Assembly: GCA_016794345.1 (NCBI GenBank)
Contig: JAEUKE010000041.1
Location: 1-64,000 of the forward strand
Direction: 5' to 3'
DNA length: 64,000 nucleotides
DNA from: Myxococcales bacterium
Lineage (GTDB): Bacteria > Myxococcota_A > Polyangia > Polyangiales > Polyangiaceae
Of this stretch, positions 1 through 8,814 are shown piece by piece. The notes under the pieces are model-generated. The model was not told the DNA's origin and made no database searches. It saw nothing but the letters and a program-made list of their open reading frames with translations. Made by a program: the position numbers and the translations under genes. The first letter of the stretch is position 1, and every line of letters starts with the position of its first letter.

Positions 1-308
1 GCGGTCCAGCTCCGAAGGCTCTCCCGGGACTCCGCCACCACCGCGTCCTTGCGAGCCTTCACGGCCTTCATGTCGACGCTGACAGTTCCGTCTATCTTCA
101 CGCCGAAGCGGGCCGCCTCGCGGGCGACCCAGGCGGCGCGAGCGCTGGCGATGAGCGTCTTGGTCGGGATGCACCCGTCGTTCACACACGTGCCGCCCAG
201 GCGCCGCCGCTCCACGAGGGCGACCCGCTGGCCGGCTTCGGCGAGGCGAGCCGCCAGCGGAACCCCCGACTGCCCGGCCCCAACGACGACCGCGTCGAAC
301 CTTTGCAT
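1..308 (-). CDS. FAD-dependent disulfide oxidoreductase (mercuric reductase-like), 5' part only
   Basis: Only the first ~102 residues are in the window; the gene runs off the left edge. The start MQRFDAVVVGAGQSG carries the FAD-binding GxGxxG motif, followed by VALVERRRLGGT and the redox-active pair in GGTCVNDGCIPTK. This CxxxxC disulfide with the trailing PTK is typical of the class I pyridine nucleotide-disulfide oxidoreductases (mercuric reductase, dihydrolipoamide dehydrogenase and relatives), which pass electrons from NAD(P)H through FAD to a disulfide. The CVNDGC spacing and the absence of a mercury-binding N-terminal domain fit the 'mercuric reductase-like' chromosomal group better than MerA itself. 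Substrate cannot be assigned without the C-terminal half. The ATG is the only good start before the GAG motif. Confidence 0.85.
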   Translation of the reverse strand, partial: MQRFDAVVVGAGQSGVPLAARLAEAGQRVALVERRRLGGTCVNDGCIPTKTLIASARAAWVAREAARFGVKIDGTVSVDMKAVKARKDAVVAESRESLRSWT

Positions 309-328
309 GCAAAGGATCTAGCACCGCG

Positions 329-352
329 GTCGTCCCTCCGGCAGGGGACGAC
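329..352 (-). terminator. Stem-loop just after the TPR gene
   Basis: GTCGTCCC (329-336) pairs with GGGACGAC (345-352) across an 8-nt loop. The stem lies directly downstream of the stop codon (354-356) of the minus-strand TPR gene and between it and the start of the flavoprotein gene. There is no run of T after it, so it is a weak candidate for a factor-independent terminator; it could also protect the 3' end of the mRNA. Confidence 0.35.
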
Positions 353-353
353 G

Positions 354-3224
354 TCAGTCGGCCACGATCGGCGCGACGAGGTCTTCGAGCCGCTGCAAGG
401 CGTCGTCCAGCTCGCCGGGCATGGACGCCATGGACAACGCCATCGCCGAGGTGACGAGCACGGTCGGCTCCGTGGCGGCCGCCTTGGCGAGCACCGCCCG
501 GAGCTGGGCGAGGGCCTCGTTCTGCGCGAGCTCCGGGGCCAACGCGTCCCCACCTCGAACCAGATCCGACAAAAGCTGGCCGATGCGCTCGTCCGCCACA
601 CCGCCGCCCCGGAGCTGCTCGACGAGCGCACGCGCCCGCCGAAACACGAGGCGGGCACGACGCTCCGCCGGGGGCCCGGGGACGAGGACGGCCTCGGCCT
701 GGTCGCGCACCCGCGCAGCGGACGCCGCGACCTCCGCGGAGGGCGCCCCCTGCGCCAGCTCCTCGGCGAGCTGCCGGATCTGCTCCACCACGGCCGCCAT
801 GGGGGCGTACCCGATCGCTCGTTGCTCCTCCAAACGCTCGAGCGCCAGCGCGAGCGGCTGCACGGCCGACTCCGGCGCTCCTTCTGATCGGCGGAGGAGC
901 GCGCGACGGACGAGCAGCGACACGAGGTCGTCGATGGCCTCGGCCCAGACGTGATCCTTGGGCGCCGGAGACTCGAGGAAGGCCTGCGCGATGTCGACGC
1001 CTCGCGCGACGAGCGCCTCGATCTCCGACGCCGGCCGGGCGCGCAGGAGCGCGACCCCGACGATCGAGGCGAGCGACTTCACGAGCGAAGGGTGGGCATC
1101 GCCGAACGCCGCTCGCCGCGCCTCGAGCGCCCGCTCGTACGCCGCCTCCGCCTCGTCGAGGCGCATCGCGGCCTGGAGGCACAGGCCGTGCTGCGCGTAC
1201 ACGATCGCGCGCACGTCGCCGGGGACGGCCGGATCGCTCGCCGCCGCGAGGGCCCGCTCGGCCGTCGACAGGCCGGCCGCGGTGTCGCCCGAGAGGGCCT
1301 GCATCCGCCCGAGCACGGCGAGCGCCTCGGCGAGGACGGCCGGGCTCTCCAGGTGCTCCGCGAGCTCCGCGGCGCGTTGGGCGGTCTGGAGGCCGCCGCG
1401 AACATCCCCGCCTTGCTGCTGATCGCGCGCGCGGGCCACGAGCGCCATGACCCAGGCCGGGTCGCGCTCCTCGGGCGTCCGGAGCGCCGCGGGCTCGAGG
1501 CTCGTGATGGCCAAGAACGCGGGGTCCTCGAAGAGCGACTCGAAGTAGTCGTCGGTCTTGGCCTGCTCCGCGTAGTCGGCGTCCTTGCGGACCGCGACAC
1601 GCAGGCTGTCGAGCGCGGCGTCGCGCCGGCCGAGCTTCGCTTCGACACAGGCCCGGTTGAAGTACATGCCCGGCCGCGGATCGTCGCCGAAGAAGATCGA
1701 GCCCTCCTCGTCACCCCTCGCGTAGATCCGGTCCAGGTTCTCGATGGCCTCGGTGCAGGCCTCCACCGCCTCCTCGTGACGGAGGCCGAAGATCCGCGCG
1801 TTCGCCCGCAGCTGCCAGCCGAGGCCGGTGTCGGGCTCGACCCTCGTCAGCTCGTCCCCGAGCTGTGCCGCGCGAGCGTAGTCCTCGTTGTCGTAGGCGT
1901 GTTTCGCCAGGATCTCGAGGATGCCGCCCTCGGAAGGGCGCTCCCTCTCTCCGACGGTGTCGGCGATCTTCTGCGCGGCCGGTGACAAGGAGGCCCCGGT
2001 TCGCAGAGTCTCGCGCAGAGCGCGGTAACGCTCGATGCCTTCCTCCGGATCGCGTTTCATGGCCGCGTGCGCCAGCGCCAGGGCGATGCTCGGCGAGTCG
2101 GGCACCAGCGCGAGCGCCTCCTCGAGCATCACCTCGTCGCCGTCGTGGGATCCCACGAGATAGGTGAGGAGCCCCTCGAGCGCGGGGAGGCGTCCGCGCA
2201 GCGCTCGGGCGCCTCCGTGGATCGGCCCGACCTGCATGCTCTCTCCCCACCGGGCGAGCCAGCGGAGGACCGCCGGCTCGGCACGCGCCTGGGCGGCGGG
2301 GTCGGCGCCGACGGTGCGCTCGCGCAGCGCGGGGAGCTTGGCCCGCACCGTCTCGAGCGATTCGTTCGTAACGGCGCTGTCATCGAGCTCGTCCTCCTCC
2401 TCGTCGTCGCCCTCGTCGTCCGCTCCATCCGAGTCGACCTCGCGACGAACGCGCTCCGAGCTGGCGAGCGCGCTCTCGGCGGCGCCGAGGAGGAACAGCG
2501 CCTCGAGCATCTCCCCTTCCCCCTCGTGCGCCAGACCGCGGAGCAGGAGTCCCTCGTCGTCCCACGGGCTCTCCTCGAGGAGCGCGTCCATCGCCTTGGC
2601 GACGCGGCGCCACTTGCCGTCGCGGGCCCCGGCCCGCGCGCGATCCAGGAGCTCCCATCGGTCCGTGGTCGGAACGTCGCTCAACGTGCCGTCCTCGCGC
2701 GCCGCGACGAGCGCCGCGAACCGCCGATGCACGGCGCGGAGCTCGGGATATCGCCCCGACGCGTCGGCAAGCGCGGCGAGGCTCTCCGGGTCGATCGTGA
2801 GGCTCTCGATCGACGCCCAGCGAACCACGTCCGCCGGATCGAGCAGGAGCGCGTCGACGCGCCGACGCGCCTCGGCCGCCACCTCGGACTCCATGAAGGC
2901 GATGGTCCCGAGCTCGTACGAGAGACGAACCCGGTCGGCGACCGACCCTGGAGCAAGCGCGAGGACCTCGCGATCCGAGCGAGACGGAAACCGCGCGGCG
3001 ATCTGGTCCGCGAGCGCCGCCTCCGTGGGGCCCACGAGCTTGACGCCCGAGGTCGCCGCGCGCGCCCGGGTGACGAGCGCGACGTAGTCCTCGCCGCGCC
3101 GCCAGGTGGTCCAGCGCGTCCCGTTCGTCGCCGGCTCGTCCGCGGCCAGCGCGAAGCCCAGCTCACCGAGGAAGGTCGAGAGAGCGGCTCGATGAAACGC
3201 CTGGGTGGGAAGGAGCACCTTCAC
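354..3224 (-). CDS. Large TPR-repeat protein (cytoplasmic scaffold), 956 aa
   Basis: No signal peptide or membrane segment is seen. The N-terminal ~120 residues (VKVLLPTQAFHRAAL...) match nothing I recognise. Residues ~170-300 and ~400-600 contain TPR-like helices, and a TPR 'end-of-group' type block (MYFNRACVEAKLGRRDAALD, then DDYFESLFEDPAF) lies near the middle. Further clear TPRs follow (AVLGRMQALSGDTAAGLSTA and LDEAEAAYERALEARRAAFG, the latter of NB-ARC/kinesin-light-chain style). An acidic Asp/Glu linker lies near residue 280. TPR arrays mediate protein-protein contacts; no enzymatic domain is visible. The GTG start at 3224 overlaps the TGA of the upstream gene by 4 bp (GTGA), so the two are translationally coupled and probably act together. 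Partner unknown. Confidence 0.8.
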   Translation of the reverse strand: MKVLLPTQAFHRAALSTFLGELGFALAADEPATNGTRWTTWRRGEDYVALVTRARAATSGVKLVGPTEAALADQIAARFPSRSDREVLALAPGSVADRVRLSYELGTIAFMESEVAAEARRRVDALLLDPADVVRWASIESLTIDPESLAALADASGRYPELRAVHRRFAALVAAREDGTLSDVPTTDRWELLDRARAGARDGKWRRVAKAMDALLEESPWDDEGLLLRGLAHEGEGEMLEALFLLGAAESALASSERVRREVDSDGADDEGDDEEEDELDDSAVTNESLETVRAKLPALRERTVGADPAAQARAEPAVLRWLARWGESMQVGPIHGGARALRGRLPALEGLLTYLVGSHDGDEVMLEEALALVPDSPSIALALAHAAMKRDPEEGIERYRALRETLRTGASLSPAAQKIADTVGERERPSEGGILEILAKHAYDNEDYARAAQLGDELTRVEPDTGLGWQLRANARIFGLRHEEAVEACTEAIENLDRIYARGDEEGSIFFGDDPRPGMYFNRACVEAKLGRRDAALDSLRVAVRKDADYAEQAKTDDYFESLFEDPAFLAITSLEPAALRTPEERDPAWVMALVARARDQQQGGDVRGGLQTAQRAAELAEHLESPAVLAEALAVLGRMQALSGDTAAGLSTAERALAAASDPAVPGDVRAIVYAQHGLCLQAAMRLDEAEAAYERALEARRAAFGDAHPSLVKSLASIVGVALLRARPASEIEALVARGVDIAQAFLESPAPKDHVWAEAIDDLVSLLVRRALLRRSEGAPESAVQPLALALERLEEQRAIGYAPMAAVVEQIRQLAEELAQGAPSAEVAASAARVRDQAEAVLVPGPPAERRARLVFRRARALVEQLRGGGVADERIGQLLSDLVRGGDALAPELAQNEALAQLRAVLAKAAATEPTVLVTSAMALSMASMPGELDDALQRLEDLVAPIVAD

Positions 3225-4330
3225 GACGCCACCTCCTCGCTCGCGGGGGCGAGGTGCGCGAGGAGGCTCTCCCGCAGCCTCTCCTCCTTCGTCGTGGCGA
3301 CCGTCTCGAACTGCAGGGCGGAGAGCTCGTAGGCGGAGAGGATTTCCATGAGACCGCCGATCCGGTCCTCGCCGTCCCACTCGCGCATGGCTCGGCGCAG
3401 CGCTTCGGTCGTCGTGGCCTCGCCCGGGTCGATCGCGACAAGTGCGGCGAGGTGGAAGGGGTCGAGCTCGCTCCGCTCGATCGACTCCCGCGTCGTGCTG
3501 TTGCCGCGCAGGAGCGACGCGGCGACATCGACGGGCAGATCGGGCGGCAGACGCGCGCCGGGCTCGTCGCCCGCGAGCATCTCGACGGCGCGCTGGTCCG
3601 GGCACGGGTGATACCGGAGGTCGAACACCCAGAAGTCGAACGGGTGCTGCTCGATGGTGATGATGCTGCGCGACCAGAGCGTGCGGAACGAGAGCGACGG
3701 TCGCCGACCGGGGTGTTGATCGAGCACCCGCCTCATGTGCAGGCTCAGCATCATCATGCCCGCGTCGGGCTCGAGCGATTGCCAGGGGTCGTCCAGGAAG
3801 GCGCTTCCCCACGCGGCGTCGTCGACCCAGAGCTCGAGGCCTTCGACGGCGTTCTTGATCACGTCGATGCCGTCGATCTGCATCTGCTTCACGAGCCGCT
3901 CATGGCGAGGAAACGAGATCGCGTCCGGGGCCTCCGCGGGCGTGTAGCGCGCGACGGCGCGCGACAGCTCCTCCGGGGTCGTTCCGCCGAACGCCCAGCC
4001 GAGCGGCGGCATCGCGTGCGACAGGCTGAGCCAGGCGGAGCTCGGCTCCGCCGGGTCGTGCACGACGACGAGACGGGAGCCGGCCTTGCCGATACGCCGG
4101 CGCCGGAGCGGCCCCTCGAACAGCGGGACACACCGCTCGATCCGGTTGGCGCACACGTCGTGGAAAGGCTCGCCGAACGGGACCTGATTCCACGTGCTCC
4201 GCCAGAGCTCGCGGGTCTGGTCGCGCTCCTCGGCGTCGAGCGGCCGCAGCCCGAGCGCGGCGAGGGACTTCTTGTCGTCTTGCAGCTTGCCGAGCCACGG
4301 AGGAGCGTCTTGCATGGTGGTGGAGAGCAT
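3221..4330 (-). CDS. Hypothetical protein coupled to the TPR protein, 369 aa
   Basis: I do not recognise a family. The protein starts MLSTTMQDAPPWLGKLQDDKK; a second ATG at 4315 would remove five residues, and neither has a convincing Shine-Dalgarno. No signal peptide or membrane helix is seen. It is rich in Trp and His with several conserved-looking stretches (WRSTWNQVPFGEPF, FDFWVFDLRYHPCPDQ) and ends in a helical segment with LSALQFETVATTKEERLRE. It overlaps the downstream TPR gene by 4 bp (GTGA), so the two form a two-gene operon. It is transcribed divergently from the thioredoxin-fold lipoprotein with only ~30 bp between the starts, so both promoters must overlap neighbouring coding DNA. 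Confidence 0.7.
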   Translation of the reverse strand: MLSTTMQDAPPWLGKLQDDKKSLAALGLRPLDAEERDQTRELWRSTWNQVPFGEPFHDVCANRIERCVPLFEGPLRRRRIGKAGSRLVVVHDPAEPSSAWLSLSHAMPPLGWAFGGTTPEELSRAVARYTPAEAPDAISFPRHERLVKQMQIDGIDVIKNAVEGLELWVDDAAWGSAFLDDPWQSLEPDAGMMMLSLHMRRVLDQHPGRRPSLSFRTLWSRSIITIEQHPFDFWVFDLRYHPCPDQRAVEMLAGDEPGARLPPDLPVDVAASLLRGNSTTRESIERSELDPFHLAALVAIDPGEATTTEALRRAMREWDGEDRIGGLMEILSAYELSALQFETVATTKEERLRESLLAHLAPASEEVAS

Positions 4331-4360
4331 ACCGGCGAGAAGGACGGAGCGAGGGAGCCG

Positions 4361-5338
4361 ATGTCGCGAGAAAATCTGCACGGGTATGGCCTCTTGCTCT
4401 CGCTGACCCTCGCGGCGTGTGAGCCCAGCGGGGCGGCGTCGTCCACGACGCCGCCGAGCGCCGCCCCGAGCCCGAGCCAGGCGCCCGCCCCCGCGAGCGT
4501 GTCCTCCAGCCAGGCGCCCGCGTTCGAGGAGGTCCCCACGTGGCCCGCGTTGCCGCAGCCGGCCGAGAGCCCCCGACCACCGGCCGTCACGAGCTACGTG
4601 AGCCAGCAGAAGCCCACGCTCGTCGTGTTCTTCGGGACGTGGTGCGGCGGGTGCGTCGCGTCGGTGCTGAGCGACGTCGAGCTCGCCAAGCGATTCTCTC
4701 CTCGCGTTCGAGTCGGGCTCGCGCTGATGGCGGACACCGACGAGGCCTTCACGGCGTTCGCGAGAGGGGTTCGCGCCCCGCTCGCGATCGAGGTGTGGCG
4801 AGACGACCCGAAGACCCGCGCGCTCAAGGAGCGCTGCGACATCCACGGCTTGCCCATGTCGTGTCTCCTCGACGAGTCGGGCGCGATGCTCTGGCGCGGC
4901 GAGCCGGGCAGCGCGGCGCGCATGCTCCGCGCGTTCGAGGAGGGACGCCTACCGGAGGCGGTGGCGAGCGCTGCCCGCGCGGCGGAGCTCGTCGACGCGG
5001 CGCGGGCTGCGAGCTCCGACGCCGCGCTGCGCGCGCGGGCGCTCGAGGCGGCATCGGGGCTCGCCGGCCTCGAGAACGCGGTCGCGTGGCCGCTCGCCGA
5101 GAAAGGGGAAGCCCTCGAGCTCGCCGCGTCGTTGGCTCGCGACGCCACGAGCGCCACCAGCGGGCTCGACTTCGCCATCCTCGACACCTACGCGCTCGCG
5201 CTCTGGAAGCTCGGCCGTCCCGGGCCTGCGCTCGCGGCCGCGACGCGCGCCATGGCGGTCTGCGACGCGCTCGGCGGGCACTGCCCCGACGAGCGCACGC
5301 GCTACGAGGAGATCAAGGCCGGGGCGAAGCCGAAGTAG
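4361..5338 (+). CDS. Thioredoxin-fold (TlpA/AhpC-like) lipoprotein, 325 aa
   Basis: The N-terminus MSRENLHGYGLLLSLTLAAC is a lipoprotein signal with lipobox LAAC, followed by a Ser/Pro/Ala-rich stalk. Residues ~90-200 form a thioredoxin fold: LVVFFGTWCGGCVASVLS carries the redox CxxC as WCGGC, and IHGLPMSCLLDESGAMLWRG carries the cis-Pro region and the last beta strands. The C-terminal ~120 residues are helical and TPR-like (LDTYALALWKLGRPGPALAA). The expected role is a membrane-tethered periplasmic thiol-disulfide reductase or chaperone for envelope proteins, which fits the many Cys-rich exported proteins nearby (inference). The start is supported by GAGGGAG upstream. The 3' end overlaps the convergent hydrolase by 26 bp. 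Confidence 0.85.
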   Translation: MSRENLHGYGLLLSLTLAACEPSGAASSTTPPSAAPSPSQAPAPASVSSSQAPAFEEVPTWPALPQPAESPRPPAVTSYVSQQKPTLVVFFGTWCGGCVASVLSDVELAKRFSPRVRVGLALMADTDEAFTAFARGVRAPLAIEVWRDDPKTRALKERCDIHGLPMSCLLDESGAMLWRGEPGSAARMLRAFEEGRLPEAVASAARAAELVDAARAASSDAALRARALEAASGLAGLENAVAWPLAEKGEALELAASLARDATSATSGLDFAILDTYALALWKLGRPGPALAAATRAMAVCDALGGHCPDERTRYEEIKAGAKPK

Positions 5339-6242
5339 GCGCGCGCTCGGCGCCGCGGTCGGCGAAACATCGGGCAAAAAACGGTGCGACCGCGCGCGCG
5401 ACCTCGGCGGCGCGATCCTCGTGCACGAAGAGCTTGCCTCCTTCGATCTCCACGAGCGACGCGGGGCCGCCGAGCTGACCGAGCATCGCGCGAGCCTTCG
5501 CGATCGGGAACCACGGGTCCGCCGCGCCCCACACGAGCGAGACGGGCACGCGGATGGCGGCGTGGACGCGCTCGAGGTCTGCGAACACGGAATGGTCCGC
5601 GTTCTCGAGGAGCGCGACCGCGCCTGCACAGGCGCGCGCCGACAGGACGAGCGGCTGCAGGAAAATCTCGGCGAACTCGCCGTCGACCCAGCCGGCGTCC
5701 GTGAAGCAACCGCCGAAGCCCAACGCCGAGCGGCGGAGCAGGCGCGACGAGACGAGCGCGCGGACCGCCGGACCGGCGAGCCCAACCTTCGCCAGGAGGA
5801 CGTAGAGCGTGAGGAGCGGAGGGGTATGGCCGGGGATCTCCGTGTTGGTGAGCGCGAGCCCCGTGACGCGCGGGTCCTGGCTGGCGACGACGCGGGCGAC
5901 GAACCCGCCGCTGTCGTGACCGAAGAGCGCGTACGAGCCGAGGTCCAAGGCATCGACGACGGCGCGCACCGTCTCGGCATGGACGCGGAGGTCGACCTCG
6001 CGCAGATCGGCCGTCTCCGTCTGCCCGGCGCCGGGCAGGTCGAGCACGTGGCACGTGAAGTCACCCCGGAGCTCGGCGATCAGATGGCGAAACGTGGCGC
6101 CCGAGAGCGGCCAGCCGTGCACGAGCACCACCGGAGGCCCCGAGCCGAACGAGTACGTCGCGATGCGGCTCGAACCGACGTCCACGAACCGGTGAGGACG
6201 TCCGAACGAGGCGGCGAGAGGGAGGGAGTCGAGCTTGGTCAT
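5313..6242 (-). CDS. Alpha/beta-hydrolase, epoxide hydrolase/haloalkane dehalogenase type, 309 aa
   Basis: A full-length single-domain hydrolase. The oxyanion-hole motif HGWPLSG (after VVLVHGWP) and the nucleophile elbow GHDSGG are visible. The nucleophile position is Asp, which is the pattern of epoxide hydrolases and haloacid/haloalkane dehalogenases rather than of Ser esterases. A later acid lies in LVWGAADPWFP and the catalytic His is probably in KLFVHEDRAAEVARAV. Cytosolic, no signal peptide. It is divergent from an XRE/MmyB regulator with a dyad between them, a common arrangement in which the regulator controls the neighbouring oxidoreductase or hydrolase. The substrate is not predictable from sequence. 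Confidence 0.85.
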   Translation of the reverse strand: MTKLDSLPLAASFGRPHRFVDVGSSRIATYSFGSGPPVVLVHGWPLSGATFRHLIAELRGDFTCHVLDLPGAGQTETADLREVDLRVHAETVRAVVDALDLGSYALFGHDSGGFVARVVASQDPRVTGLALTNTEIPGHTPPLLTLYVLLAKVGLAGPAVRALVSSRLLRRSALGFGGCFTDAGWVDGEFAEIFLQPLVLSARACAGAVALLENADHSVFADLERVHAAIRVPVSLVWGAADPWFPIAKARAMLGQLGGPASLVEIEGGKLFVHEDRAAEVARAVAPFFARCFADRGAERAPTSASPRP

Positions 6243-6277
6243 GCCTCTTCGATGACGTCGGTCGCCTGCGGCCTCAA

Positions 6278-6293
6278 TTACCCGGGCAGGTAA
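6278..6293. promoter_or_regulatory. Inverted repeat TTACC-N6-GGTAA, candidate operator
   Basis: TTACC (6278-6282) and GGTAA (6289-6293) are exact mirror half-sites with a 6-bp spacer, in the 86-bp gap between the divergent hydrolase and XRE regulator genes. It is AT-richer than its surroundings. Placement between a HTH regulator and its divergent neighbour makes it the likely binding site for that regulator, controlling both genes (inference). Confidence 0.5.
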
Positions 6294-6328
6294 GCGACTT
6301 CGAAACGAGGCGGCGCTACGTTGCTCGA

Positions 6329-7141
6329 GTGCCCTCGAGCTCCACGACGTCGCTCTTTCCTGCGCTGATCAAGCACTGGCGCAATCGCCGCGGGATGAGC
6401 CAGCTCGATCTCGCGCTCACCGCCGAGGTCTCCGCGCGCCACGTGAGCTTCCTCGAGACGGGCCGCGCACAGCCGAGCCGCGATATGGTGCTCCGTCTGG
6501 CGACGGCGCTGTCGGTGCCCCTGCGCGATCAGAACCAGCTGCTCGTCGCGGCCGGTCATCCCGAGGCATTCGACGAGCCGGCGGAAGACGCGCTCGCCGG
6601 TCCGATCCGGGAGGCCGTAGACCGCATGCTCGCGCACCAAGAGCCTTACCCGATGGTCGTGATGAACCGCGCCTACGACGTCGTGCTCCTGAACCGCGGC
6701 GCGCGGGACGTCATGAGCCGCTTCGTCCTGGACCCGAGCGCGCTCGGCGCTCCGACGAACGGCATGGCGCTGCTCTTCGATCCACGCCTGGCGCGACCGT
6801 TCGTCCTCGACTGGCCTCTGGTGGCGCGGACACTCCTCTCCCGCCTGCATCGCGAGGTGCTGGAACGTCCGAACGACGCCGCGCTCGGCGCCCTGCTCCG
6901 CTCCTTGCTCGACCTCCCCGACGTACCCCGAGACTGGCAGGCTCCCGATCTCGCTGCCCCGAGCGAGCCCATCCTGCCGATCCGCCTGCGGCGCGACGAC
7001 CTCTCGCTCGCCTTCCTGACGACGGTGACAGTCTTCAATGCTCCTCAAAATGTGACCGTGGAGGAGCTCCGGATCGAGTGCTACTTCCCGCTGGACGACG
7101 AGACGCGGCGCGCCTGCGAGGCGCTCGCGCGCCAAACCTGA
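6329..7141 (+). CDS. XRE-family transcription regulator with MmyB-like ligand domain, 270 aa
   Basis: Residues ~10-65 form an XRE helix-turn-helix (WRNRRGMSQLDLALTAEVSA followed by RHVSFLETGRAQPSR). Residues ~100-260 match the MmyB-like PAS-type ligand-binding domain, with the characteristic YPMVVMNRAYDVVLLNRGA and the LTTVTVFNAPQNVTVEELRI stretch near the end. Members of this family are small-molecule-responsive repressors that usually sit divergently from the enzyme they control, here the Asp-nucleophile hydrolase. The start is GTG at 6329; the HTH begins about 10 residues later, so little can be missing. Operator candidate at 6278-6293. Confidence 0.88.
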   Translation: MPSSSTTSLFPALIKHWRNRRGMSQLDLALTAEVSARHVSFLETGRAQPSRDMVLRLATALSVPLRDQNQLLVAAGHPEAFDEPAEDALAGPIREAVDRMLAHQEPYPMVVMNRAYDVVLLNRGARDVMSRFVLDPSALGAPTNGMALLFDPRLARPFVLDWPLVARTLLSRLHREVLERPNDAALGALLRSLLDLPDVPRDWQAPDLAAPSEPILPIRLRRDDLSLAFLTTVTVFNAPQNVTVEELRIECYFPLDDETRRACEALARQT

Positions 7142-7204
7142 CGAAAGCGGCCGCAAAGGCTCGGGCACGTGCGCCGAGCCGTGGTAGCTTGAGCGGGTCT
7201 TTCC

Positions 7205-8809
7205 GTGAGCGCCCTGATCGACAACCGCTACAAGCTCCTGCGTCAGCTGGGCGCCGGCGGGATGGGTGTGGTCTGGGAGGCCGAGCACACCGGCGTCGGC
7301 CGGCGGGTCGCCGTGAAGCTCCTCCACAAGGAGCTCCTCACGAAGGAGACCACGCTCCTCGGCCGGCTCCAGCGGGAGGCGCGCCTCGCCGGCTCGCTCG
7401 AGAGCCCCCACATCGCCGCGGTGCTCGACACCGGCGTCGACCCGGGCACGGGCTCGCCGTACCTGGTGATGGAGTACCTCGTCGGGGAGGACCTGCAGAC
7501 GCTGATCGCGCGCGCCGGCCGCCTGCCTCACGAGCTCGCGCTGCGCATCGCGGCGCAAGCGTGCCTCGGCCTGAAGAAGGCACACGAGGCCAACATCATC
7601 CACCGCGACGTGAAGCCCGCGAACATGTTCCTCGCGCGGCGCGACGGTGAGGTGACCGTGAAGATCCTCGACTTCGGGATCGCCAAGCTCCGCGCGGACG
7701 AGCTCACCTCGCTCGAGCAGGCGAGCCTGACGCGGACCGGGTCGCTCATCGGCTCGCCGCTCTTCATGTCGCCGGAGCAAGCCCGGGGAATGAAGACGAT
7801 CGATCAGCGCGCGGACGTGTGGTCGATGGGCGTCGTCCTCTTCAACATGCTGACGGGGCGGACGCCCTACGACAGCATCGACGCGCTCGGCGAGCTCATC
7901 CTCGCGATCTGCTCCACGGCGTCGCCTTCGGTCCGCGACTTCGCGCCGGAGGTGCCGATCTCGGTCGCGGAGATCGTGCAGCGCGCGCTGCAGATCTCTC
8001 CCGACATGCGCTACCAGACCGTCGCCGAGATGTACGACGCGATCGCCGCCGCGATCGACGGCCCCCGCACGATCTCGGCCGCGCAGCTCGACGAGTACCC
8101 GGAGCCCCCACCCGGCAGCCGACGCTTCTTGCCCGCGACGCCCGCAGGTCCGTCGGGCACGGCCATGCTCCCCTCATCGGTGCCACCTCCCGACAGCCGC
8201 GAGGGCTCCAACCCCGTCACGCCCGGCTCGATCTCGATGACGATCAGCGAGCCGAGCCTGGCCGGCTCGACCCGAACGGGCCGGCCTTCTTCGGGGCTCA
8301 CGCCCGTCCCGCCGCCCGAGAGCGTTCCGCCTCCGGCCGCCGACCCCTCGAGGCTCATCACCACGGCCGCCTCGCGCAAGGACAAGCCAGCGGAGGCCGC
8401 CTCGAGCGGCTCGGTCCCGAAGCTCGTCGCTGCGGCTCTCGCGGTGTCCGCGGGCGCGCTCGGCGCGTGGCTGCTCTTGTCGGGTGGCACCGGCGGCGCC
8501 GCCGCAAACGCAAATGTCATCGGCCCGGCTGGAAGTCTGCCGCCCTCGACCTCCGAGCCCCTCCAGGGCTCGCCCACGGCGACGAGCTCTCCTGCGATCG
8601 ACACGGCAGAGGTCACGGCATCGGCGGAGGTGACGCCGCTCGCGTCCTCCCCCGCGAGCTCCGCCACCGCCGGCCCGAACGCCAGCGCTGCCCCGACCGG
8701 CGCCCCTCCTGCCTCCGCCAAGCCGACCACCATCACCGGGAAGCCGGCCGCGACGGGTCACCCCACTGCCAAGCCAGTGGACACGAGCGGCTTCGGCGAT
8801 CGAAAGTAG
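7205..8809 (+). CDS. Ser/Thr protein kinase, cassette A, 534 aa
   Basis: Hanks-type kinase domain at residues ~9-275. Visible motifs are the glycine loop (LGAGGMGVVWEAEH), the VAIK-type lysine (RRVAVKLLHKE), the catalytic loop HRDVKPANMF, the DFG loop (ILDFGIAKL) and the P+1 region (GSPLFMSPEQA) with DVWSMGVV. A Pro/Ser-rich cytoplasmic linker follows, then one membrane segment around residue 420 (LVAAALAVSAGALGAWLLL) and an Ala/Ser/Thr-rich extracytoplasmic tail of ~100 residues without a recognisable sensor fold. This is the usual PknB-like topology. It is the first gene of a three-gene operon with the TPR-PEGA membrane protein (5-bp gap) and the Cys-rich lipoprotein. The start is GTG at 7205. 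Confidence 0.93.
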   Translation: MSALIDNRYKLLRQLGAGGMGVVWEAEHTGVGRRVAVKLLHKELLTKETTLLGRLQREARLAGSLESPHIAAVLDTGVDPGTGSPYLVMEYLVGEDLQTLIARAGRLPHELALRIAAQACLGLKKAHEANIIHRDVKPANMFLARRDGEVTVKILDFGIAKLRADELTSLEQASLTRTGSLIGSPLFMSPEQARGMKTIDQRADVWSMGVVLFNMLTGRTPYDSIDALGELILAICSTASPSVRDFAPEVPISVAEIVQRALQISPDMRYQTVAEMYDAIAAAIDGPRTISAAQLDEYPEPPPGSRRFLPATPAGPSGTAMLPSSVPPPDSREGSNPVTPGSISMTISEPSLAGSTRTGRPSSGLTPVPPPESVPPPAADPSRLITTAASRKDKPAEAASSGSVPKLVAAALAVSAGALGAWLLLSGGTGGAAANANVIGPAGSLPPSTSEPLQGSPTATSSPAIDTAEVTASAEVTPLASSPASSATAGPNASAAPTGAPPASAKPTTITGKPAATGHPTAKPVDTSGFGDRK

Positions 8810-8814
8810 GCCCC

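Noticed and set aside
3254..5338. Long plus-strand open frame that runs across the 3221-4330 gene
   Set aside because: Only the part from the ATG at 4361 has a lipoprotein signal and thioredoxin motifs; the upstream part is the antisense of a better minus-strand gene.
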